Positions 5,147 through 10,365 of a DNA stretch of 10,365 nt are shown piece after piece (within the stretch, counting starts at the first letter, position 1; each line of letters begins with the position of its first letter). This stretch comes from Candidatus Krumholzibacteriota bacterium (GTDB lineage: Bacteria; Krumholzibacteriota; Krumholzibacteriia; Krumholzibacteriales; Krumholzibacteriaceae). Position numbers and translations under genes: made by a program. The stretch is taken from NCBI GenBank assembly GCA_030630165.1, contig DAOVNN010000074.1, positions 1 through 10,365 of the forward strand, written 5' to 3'. The notes below the pieces were generated by a model. The model saw only the letters and a list, made by a program, of their open reading frames with translations, did no database searches and had not been told where the DNA came from.

Positions 5147-5772
5147 CAGAGGATTGCCTCGAGATAAGGCCTGATGATCTTCTCCACCCGGCAGATCGAT
5201 GAATACCGCATAAGATCGTTCACCTTTACATCGCCAAGATTGCGATAAAGGCGCAGAGCCTCAATAGCTGTGTCGAGACCGATCCTGTTTCGAAATTTGA
5301 AGCAGTCGGCAAGAGTCTTTTCCGGATTGTATATCCGCACATCTATGTCGTCGAGTTTATGAGTTTCCACACCATCTGCAAAAGTTTCGGCTGAAAAGCG
5401 GTATGTCCTGACCGGTGGATGATCGATCCTCGGTTCCTCGGCGCCTTTCGGGAGTGCAACGTGCACTTCGTGTGGTATCTGAGTGGTGAGCTCGTGGAAT
5501 GAAAGAGACGAGATGAGACATATTACTCCGGCGGGCACCCGAATGGATACTGTTACCAGATCTGGACTACTCAGAGGAGAGTTCTCAGAAAGACGATATA
5601 CTCCGCGGCTTACAGTCACGAGGCTGCCCGAATCCCGCATCGTATAGAGAGTATTCGGGTGGATGCCCTCGCGAAGGATCTGGTTCGTGCGGAGGATGCC
5701 GCCATGCTTTCTGAAGACATTCGTAGCCCGTTCGAATCTCGAAGTCTTGTGATTTTCGTTCTTTTTGACCAT
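5146..5772 (-). CDS. abiEi: AbiEi-family antitoxin / transcriptional regulator of a type IV toxin-antitoxin system
   Basis: The 208-residue product has the AbiEi layout. An N-terminal winged helix-turn-helix covers about residues 12-62 (HGGILRTNQILREGIHPNTL, then RGVYRL at 56-61). A middle beta-rich part (DLVTVSIRVPAGVICLISSL, HEVHVALPKG) and the conserved YNPEKTLADCFKFRNRIGLD (148-167) follow, then AIEALRLY. AbiEi proteins act in the cytoplasm as DNA-binding repressors of their own operon and neutralise the AbiEii nucleotidyltransferase without stable complex formation. The gene is complete, but its partner downstream is a deletion remnant, so it is an orphan antitoxin. An AGGTG lies eight bases before the ATG. 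A consensus promoter and an inverted repeat sit directly upstream. Composition is visibly more AT-rich than the flanking operons, which fits horizontal acquisition. The family call is secure; retained function as antidote to an incoming AbiE is inference. Confidence 0.9.
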   Translation of the reverse strand: MVKKNENHKTSRFERATNVFRKHGGILRTNQILREGIHPNTLYTMRDSGSLVTVSRGVYRLSENSPLSSPDLVTVSIRVPAGVICLISSLSFHELTTQIPHEVHVALPKGAEEPRIDHPPVRTYRFSAETFADGVETHKLDDIDVRIYNPEKTLADCFKFRNRIGLDTAIEALRLYRNLGDVKVNDLMRYSSICRVEKIIRPYLEAIL

Positions 5773-5781
5773 GATAGTAAC

Positions 5782-5807
5782 ACCTATAGAATATCATAAC
5801 TATAGGT
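5782..5807. promoter_or_regulatory. Inverted-repeat operator for abiEi autoregulation
   Basis: ACCTATAG (5782-5789) and its exact reverse complement CTATAGGT (5800-5807) are separated by a 10-bp AT-rich spacer. They lie immediately downstream of the abiEi -10 box, covering the predicted start point. AbiEi proteins are known to bind inverted repeats in their promoter, so this is the probable autoregulatory site. Confidence 0.7.
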
Positions 5808-5808
5808 A

Positions 5809-5836
5809 ATTATATCAATGACTCGGATATTGTCAA
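5809..5836 (-). promoter_or_regulatory. Consensus sigma70 promoter of abiEi
   Basis: On the minus strand, TTGACA (5836-5831) is followed after 16 bp by TATAAT (5814-5809), both hexamers perfect. Predicted start is near 5802, leaving a leader of about 30 nt to the ATG at 5772, within which the inverted repeat lies. Confidence 0.8.
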
Positions 5837-5941
5837 GGGGCATTGCCAGGAAGGTCTGTGCATTGCTTTAAAACCTCCCTGCCGTTCGGCCTCGATATGG
5901 TGCGTTTCACCCATGAAATTCGACCGTTCGCTGTTTTGAGG

Positions 5942-5969
5942 TTGTAGCAACCCCCTGTCACAGTACAAT
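5942..5969 (+). promoter_or_regulatory. Possible promoter for the activase operon
   Basis: TTGTAG (5942-5947), 16 bp, TACAAT (5964-5969) is the best sigma70-like pair in the 240 bp between the abiEi promoter and the activase start. It would give a leader of about 100 nt. Support is weak because neither hexamer is perfect. The remainder of 5837-6075 contains no convincing gene. Confidence 0.35.
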
Positions 5970-6032
5970 TTACCCTGTCTGATAACGGGGCCTGATTAAC
6001 GAATAAGACATCTTTTGCTTCTCTCATATGGC

Positions 6033-6052
6033 GCGGCCCGTCGGCGGGCTGC
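6033..6052 (+). other. GC-rich leader hairpin just before the activase ribosome-binding site
   Basis: GCGGCCCG (6033-6040) pairs with CGGGCTGC (6045-6052) around a TCGG loop, giving eight pairs including one G.U. It ends about ten bases before the GGAAGGAT Shine-Dalgarno region. No U tract follows, so it is not a terminator; it could protect the mRNA end or affect translation. Confidence 0.45.
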
Positions 6053-6075
6053 TGAGTGTACGGAAGGATCATTGA

Positions 6076-9000
6076 ATGGGAATCACAATCGGAATAGACG
6101 TCGGAACGGTCAGCACGAAGTGCGCCCTCTTCGGGGCCGCTGAGCGACTGAAACAGATCACCGCCTCGGGCGACGCGGTCCGCAGCGTCTTCGACTACGC
6201 GCCCGAGCCTGAGAAGGCCGTGGCCGTTTCCGGTTACTGCCGCATCCAGGGCAAGCCTCTCGACGCGGTAGTCGATCAGCTCCGCGAATTGACCGGACTG
6301 CTTGAACCGGGTGAACTGAAGAGCGTTGTCATAACCGGATCATCCGGCAAGCTCGTCGGCGAGAGCCTCGGCATTCCCGTAGAGAACGAGTTCAAAGCAG
6401 CTGCCACCGGAATCGGGCGGATATACCCCGATGTCGAGAACATATTCGAGATGGGCGGCGAGAACTCGAAGTTCATCCGCGTTGCATGCGAGGAGGGCGT
6501 CACCGGGATCGTAGACTACGAGACGAACGGCGACTGCGCCGCCGGCACCGGATCGTTCATGGACCAGCAGTCGAGCAGGCTGCAGTTCGGGATAGAAGAG
6601 GTCGGAGACCTCGTTCTCGGCACGGACCGCTCGCCGAAGATCGCCGGCCGCTGCAGCGTATTCGCCAAGTCGGACATGATCCACGCCCAGCAGAAGGGTT
6701 ACAAGCCCGAAGAGGTCCTCAAGGGGTTGTGCGAGGCGGTGGCAAGGAACTTCAAGAGCAATATCGTCAAGGGCAAGGACGTGAAGGGCAGGACCGCCTT
6801 TATCGGCGGAGTTGCCCTCAACAGGGGCGTCGCGAGCGCGGTGCGGGAGGTCTTCGAGCTGAGCGAGGACGACTTCTTCGTCCCCGAGGAGGGTGTCTTT
6901 GCCGGCGCTATCGGCGCGGCGATCATCGCCGCGGGCAACGGCGACCTCTTCGACGAGGGTGAGTTCCTCCGCATCCTCGAAAACGGCGGTGTGTTGGGTG
7001 GTAAGTCGTTTCCGTCGTGGAAGGTGCTGACCCGCGACAAGGTCAGCTTCCTGCGCGACCGCGTGAAGGAATACTCCTTCGAGGGAAAGACGCTTCCGGT
7101 CAACGCCTACCTCGGCGTCGACATCGGGTCGGTGAGCACCAACCTCGTACTCGTCGACGACAACGGCGACATGATAAAGGAGATTTACCTGCGCACACAG
7201 GCCCGCCCGATCGAGGTCGTAGGTAACGGGCTCCATGAGCTCCGCGACGAGCTCGGCGACAAGGTCCGCATCAGGGGCGTCGGCTCGACAGGTTCGGGCA
7301 GGGAGCTCGTCGGCGAGTTGATAGGCGCCGACACGATCAACGACGAGATCACCGCCCACAAAACGGGCGCGACATTTATCAGCGACACGCTCCTTCACAA
7401 GAAGGTCGATACGATATTCGAGATCGGCGGACAGGATTCGAAATATATCAGGATAGACGACGGGATCGTCACCGACTTTACGATGAACGAGGCCTGCGCC
7501 GCCGGCACCGGCTCGTTTCTCGAGGAGCAGGCGGAGAAGCTCGACATAAATATCATAGGCGAGTTCGCCGAGAAGGCGTTCGCCTCTGACAAGCCGCTCC
7601 GTCTCGGCGAGCGGTGCACCGTATACATGGAGCAGGACGTCTCGGCCTACATGAAGCGCGGGGCGGGGAAGGACGACATCATAGCGGGGCTGGCCTACTC
7701 GGTCGTGCAGAACTACCTCAACAGGGTCGTTCGCGGCCGGCGTATCGGCAACGTGATCTTCTTCCAGGGCGGAACGGCATATAATGACGCCGTCGCCGCT
7801 GCCTTCAGCGAAATAGTCGGGCGCGAGATCATCGTCCCGCCGCACAACGGCGTCATCGGCGCCGTCGGGGCAGCTCTGCTGGCGAAAGACAAGGTAATTT
7901 CCCTGGGGCTGCAGACGACCTTCCGGGGTTACGAGATAGAGAACATCGACTACAGCATCCGCGAGTTCACCTGCAAGGGGTGCACGAACTTCTGCGACAT
8001 CCAGGAATTCACCGTTGAAGGGGAACGCACCTACTGGGGAGACAAGTGCAGCGACAAGTACCGCAAGCGGGCCAAGGTGCCCAAGAAGCCCGTCATCGCG
8101 GATCTCATGGCGGTATATGACGAGCTTCTCGAGCGCGACTGGCTGCCCGAGGCGGCCGCCGCCGCGGGGCTCGAGATGCCCGCCGCGACAGGCAAATACC
8201 GTATAGGGTACCCGCGCGCGATGTACTTTTTCGACCGCTATCCCTTCTGGGGCACCTACCTGCGGGCGATGGGGATCGAGGTCGTTACATCGAAGGCGAC
8301 GAACAAGAAAATAGTCCACCAGGGCGTCGAGGCTGTTGTCTCCGAGCCGTGCTTCCCGATCCAGGTGGCGCACGGCCACGTTGAGTCGCTCCTCGAGGAG
8401 GAAGGGCTCGACAGCATCCTCGTACCGAACGTGATCGACGCGGAGACCGACATCCCCGAGATCAACTCATACGTCTGCCCATGGGGTCAGACACTGCCCT
8501 TCGTTATCAGGAGCATGCCCTCGCTGCGCGGCCGGGAGGATTTCATCTCTGCGCCGCTCGTCCACTTCAGAGAGGGTGAGAAGTATGTCGAGAAGGAGCT
8601 GCGCGGTTTTGCCGCCAGGTTCGGGATCGGCAGGAAGCTCCACAAGAAGGCAGTGAAGACTGCGTACATCGCCCAGGACATGTTCCGCGAGGCGGTACGC
8701 ACGACGGGTGCGAAGGCTCTCAGGACCCTCGATGAGACGGGCGAGCAGGGAATCATCCTCGTCGGGCGTCCCTACAATATCGTAGATCGTGAGGTCAACC
8801 TCAACGTCCCCGGCAAGCTGAGGGACTACTACGGCGCCAACGTGATCCCGATATTCTTCGTCGATCTCGAGGGGATAGGCATCCGTGACATCGGTCCGAA
8901 CATGTTCTGGAACTACGGCAGGAAGATCCTCCAGGCGGCTCGCTATGCTGCACAGAGGGAGAACCTGCACCTGATATATATCACGAATTTCAAGTGCGGC

Positions 9001-9246
9001 CCCGACTCGTACGTGAAGCATTTCACGGGCAAGGCGGCGGTCCGCCCCTATCTTACGCTGCAATTCGACGCGCACGGCAATGACGCCGGCATCATGACAC
9101 GCTGCGAGGCCTATCTCGACAGCAAAGGAGTCCTCAGATGGTGGAAAACAAGGGAAACCCCCTCGAAGGAAGAACCCTCTACGTCCCGAGAATGTCTTCC
9201 GGAGGATCAGAAGCATTCGCTGCAGCCTTCAGGTACCTCGGGATAG
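6076..9246 (+). CDS. Acyl-CoA dehydratase activase-type protein: tandem BadF/BadG/BcrA/BcrD ATPase modules plus DUF2229
   Basis: The 1056-residue cytoplasmic protein holds two ASKHA ATPase modules. Module 1 (about 1-295) has GIDVGTVSTKCALF, ITGSSGKLVG, FEMGGENSKFI, DCAAGTGSFM (Cys154) and GRCSVFAKSD (Cys193). Module 2 (about 343-610) has GVDIGSVSTNLVLVD, GVGSTGSGRELVG, FEIGGQDSKYI, ACAAGTGSFL (Cys474) and GERCTVYMEQD (Cys514). In 2-hydroxyglutaryl-CoA dehydratase activators the equivalent cysteines bind a [4Fe-4S] cluster at a dimer interface, and ATP hydrolysis drives an electron into the dehydratase. Here two modules on one chain could form that interface intramolecularly. A Cys cluster follows (C633, C636, C640, C658), then the DUF2229 region (from about 708: IGYPRAMYFFDRYPFWGTYL, SEPCFPIQVAHGH, YVCPWGQTLPFV) and a HgdB-like segment to about 1020. 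GGAAGGAT precedes the ATG. The last 36 residues overlap the next gene and look non-conserved. Relatives are often near 1400 residues because the next gene's product is fused on. Confidence 0.92.
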   Translation: MGITIGIDVGTVSTKCALFGAAERLKQITASGDAVRSVFDYAPEPEKAVAVSGYCRIQGKPLDAVVDQLRELTGLLEPGELKSVVITGSSGKLVGESLGIPVENEFKAAATGIGRIYPDVENIFEMGGENSKFIRVACEEGVTGIVDYETNGDCAAGTGSFMDQQSSRLQFGIEEVGDLVLGTDRSPKIAGRCSVFAKSDMIHAQQKGYKPEEVLKGLCEAVARNFKSNIVKGKDVKGRTAFIGGVALNRGVASAVREVFELSEDDFFVPEEGVFAGAIGAAIIAAGNGDLFDEGEFLRILENGGVLGGKSFPSWKVLTRDKVSFLRDRVKEYSFEGKTLPVNAYLGVDIGSVSTNLVLVDDNGDMIKEIYLRTQARPIEVVGNGLHELRDELGDKVRIRGVGSTGSGRELVGELIGADTINDEITAHKTGATFISDTLLHKKVDTIFEIGGQDSKYIRIDDGIVTDFTMNEACAAGTGSFLEEQAEKLDINIIGEFAEKAFASDKPLRLGERCTVYMEQDVSAYMKRGAGKDDIIAGLAYSVVQNYLNRVVRGRRIGNVIFFQGGTAYNDAVAAAFSEIVGREIIVPPHNGVIGAVGAALLAKDKVISLGLQTTFRGYEIENIDYSIREFTCKGCTNFCDIQEFTVEGERTYWGDKCSDKYRKRAKVPKKPVIADLMAVYDELLERDWLPEAAAAAGLEMPAATGKYRIGYPRAMYFFDRYPFWGTYLRAMGIEVVTSKATNKKIVHQGVEAVVSEPCFPIQVAHGHVESLLEEEGLDSILVPNVIDAETDIPEINSYVCPWGQTLPFVIRSMPSLRGREDFISAPLVHFREGEKYVEKELRGFAARFGIGRKLHKKAVKTAYIAQDMFREAVRTTGAKALRTLDETGEQGIILVGRPYNIVDREVNLNVPGKLRDYYGANVIPIFFVDLEGIGIRDIGPNMFWNYGRKILQAARYAAQRENLHLIYITNFKCGPDSYVKHFTGKAAVRPYLTLQFDAHGNDAGIMTRCEAYLDSKGVLRWWKTRETPSKEEPSTSRECLPEDQKHSLQPSGTSG

Positions 9247-10365
9247 ATTCGCAGCCGACGCCTGAAGGTGACGAGAGGACATACGAACTGGCCGGCAAGT
9301 GCACATCAGGCGACGAGTGCCTTCCCGCGCGCGTTACGATCGGCAACCTTCTGCGCGTCATAGAGCAGCCGGGATTTGACCCATCGAAGGTCGCCTTCTT
9401 CATGCCGACCGCCGGCGGCCCCTGCCGTTTCGGGCAGTACTCGCCCTTCACGCAGTCGGTGATGGAAGAGATGGGTCACGGCGAGGTCATGATCGTCTCG
9501 CCGACGAGCGCCGACGGGTATGCGAGCCTCGGCGAGAATGCCTCCGCCGGCCTCAAGCTCGGCTGGTGGGGACTCGTAGCGAGCGACGCCCTCCGCAAGA
9601 TGCTTCACATCTACAGGCCGTACGAGACTGAAGCGGGAGCCGCCGACGAAGCGCACGCGAAATCGCTTAAACTTTTCTGCGACACCCTTTCCGACAGCTC
9701 AGAGCCGCTCAAAAGAAAACTCAACTCTCTCGCAGGAGCGATGGAGGGGGCGCGCGACTTTTTCCGTGCCGTGCCGGCCGACTGGAGCCGCGACGTCATG
9801 CTCGTCGGAGTGGTGGGCGAGATCTTCTGCCGCCTCAGCACATTCAGCAACGAGGATCTGATCAGGCGCCTCGAGCCGTTCGGCGCCCAGGCGTGGCTCT
9901 CCGACATCACCGAATGGATCCACTACACCGACAGCGATAATGTCAGGAACCTCAAGAGGCTCGGCAAGACCTTTTCGATGAGCATGCTCGGCGCATTTAT
10001 AAAGAACCGCGTACAGCACGGGTACGAGAGAAAACTGCTCGCGCCGCTGCACGGCGAGTTCGTCGGCGTCGAGGAGCCCCACGACGTGCAGGAGGTACTT
10101 GACCTGGCCGCGCCGTACCTCCCCGTGGAGGGCTCGCACGGTGAGATGGTCCTGAGTGTCGGTAAGTCGATATACATGTACGAGAAGGGCGCGGACGGTA
10201 TCATCGACATAAGCCCGTTCACCTGCATGAACGGTATCGTCTCCGAGGCGGTCTACCCGAGGGTCAGCGCTGATTTCGAGAACATACCGATCAGGAACTT
10301 CTACTTCGACGGCACCCAGACCGATCTTGAGAACGATCTTGGGATTTTCATGGAACTCGTCCGCA
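9138..10365 (+). CDS. Activase-associated protein, the C-terminal part of DUF2229-type CoA activases encoded separately (partial)
   Basis: An open frame starts at ATG 9138 and is still open at the window end (409 codons). AAAGGAG lies seven bases upstream. It begins MVENKGNPLEGRTLYVPRMS, the typical beginning of the segment that follows DUF2229 in long activases. Further landmarks are KCTSGDECLP (Cys55, Cys61), FMPTAGGPCRFGQYS (Cys96), VGEIFCRLSTFSNEDL (Cys231) and SPFTCMNGIVSEAVYP (Cys363). These resemble the 2-hydroxyacyl-CoA dehydratase subunit fold with cluster-binding cysteines, so the protein may be the electron acceptor or a scaffold for the activase. The frame is -1 relative to the preceding gene and overlaps its last 109 nt. 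The good ribosome-binding site favours two genuine coupled genes over a recent frameshift. No exact function is known for this arrangement. Confidence 0.85.
   Translation, partial: MVENKGNPLEGRTLYVPRMSSGGSEAFAAAFRYLGIDSQPTPEGDERTYELAGKCTSGDECLPARVTIGNLLRVIEQPGFDPSKVAFFMPTAGGPCRFGQYSPFTQSVMEEMGHGEVMIVSPTSADGYASLGENASAGLKLGWWGLVASDALRKMLHIYRPYETEAGAADEAHAKSLKLFCDTLSDSSEPLKRKLNSLAGAMEGARDFFRAVPADWSRDVMLVGVVGEIFCRLSTFSNEDLIRRLEPFGAQAWLSDITEWIHYTDSDNVRNLKRLGKTFSMSMLGAFIKNRVQHGYERKLLAPLHGEFVGVEEPHDVQEVLDLAAPYLPVEGSHGEMVLSVGKSIYMYEKGADGIIDISPFTCMNGIVSEAVYPRVSADFENIPIRNFYFDGTQTDLENDLGIFMELVR

Noticed and set aside
5833..6072. 79-codon minus-strand open frame upstream of the activase
   Set aside because: No good ribosome-binding site or recognisable family, and it runs into the abiEi promoter; treated as non-coding.
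6340..8379. 679-codon minus-strand open frame opposite the activase
   Set aside because: The plus strand carries all BcrA/D motifs. The antisense frame is rich in Arg, Asp, Val and Leu, as expected from reverse reading of GC-biased codons.
1..10365. CRISPR array, tRNA, rRNA or an intact insertion sequence
   Set aside because: No regularly spaced repeats, tRNA-like cloverleaf or transposase reading frame was seen on either strand.

Overview
The window looks like chromosome from a moderately GC-rich anaerobic bacterium. The evidence is a cluster of metal-cofactor and ferredoxin-bearing ATPase genes of the kind found in sulfate reducers and related anaerobes, followed by radical-type acyl-CoA dehydratase activase genes. 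I cannot name the phylum from this sequence; Desulfobacterota or an FCB-type candidate phylum would both fit.

Region 1 (1-4185) is a divergent locus. Leftwards run a UPF0251/DUF134 helix-turn-helix protein and a putative 10-TM heavy-metal exporter that leaves the window. Rightwards runs a tight five-gene operon: a NifX/NifB-like (orange-protein-type) metallocluster protein, two MinD/Mrp-type ATPases that each carry an inserted 2[4Fe-4S] ferredoxin domain, a PaaI-type hotdog thioesterase, and a CGGC-domain protein. The two arms share a striking control region. A perfect 24-bp palindrome (1003-1026) contains two overlapping -10 boxes facing opposite ways, each with its own 17-bp-spaced -35 box. 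DUF134 + orange-protein-like + paired MinD ATPases is the gene set of the anaerobe-specific ORP complex, but here it has an apparent sigma70-type promoter and extra genes. The operon ends at a bidirectional hairpin terminator (4150-4185).

Region 2 (4186-5840) reads leftwards and is visibly less GC-rich in its second half. It holds a small, very basic secreted protein of unknown function and the remains of an AbiE type IV toxin-antitoxin operon. The AbiEi antitoxin is intact, with a good promoter and an inverted-repeat operator. The AbiEii toxin has lost its whole catalytic middle: about 50 N-terminal codons are joined, out of frame, to about 40 C-terminal codons.

Region 3 (5841-10365) reads rightwards. 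After a leader with a GC-rich hairpin comes a 1056-residue protein with tandem BadF/BadG/BcrA/BcrD ATPase modules plus a DUF2229 region. A second gene overlaps its 3' end by 109 nt and continues past the window. It encodes the C-terminal part that relatives often carry on the same polypeptide. Together they probably form an ATP-driven activator for, or a relative of, the 2-hydroxyacyl-CoA dehydratase / benzoyl-CoA reductase type.
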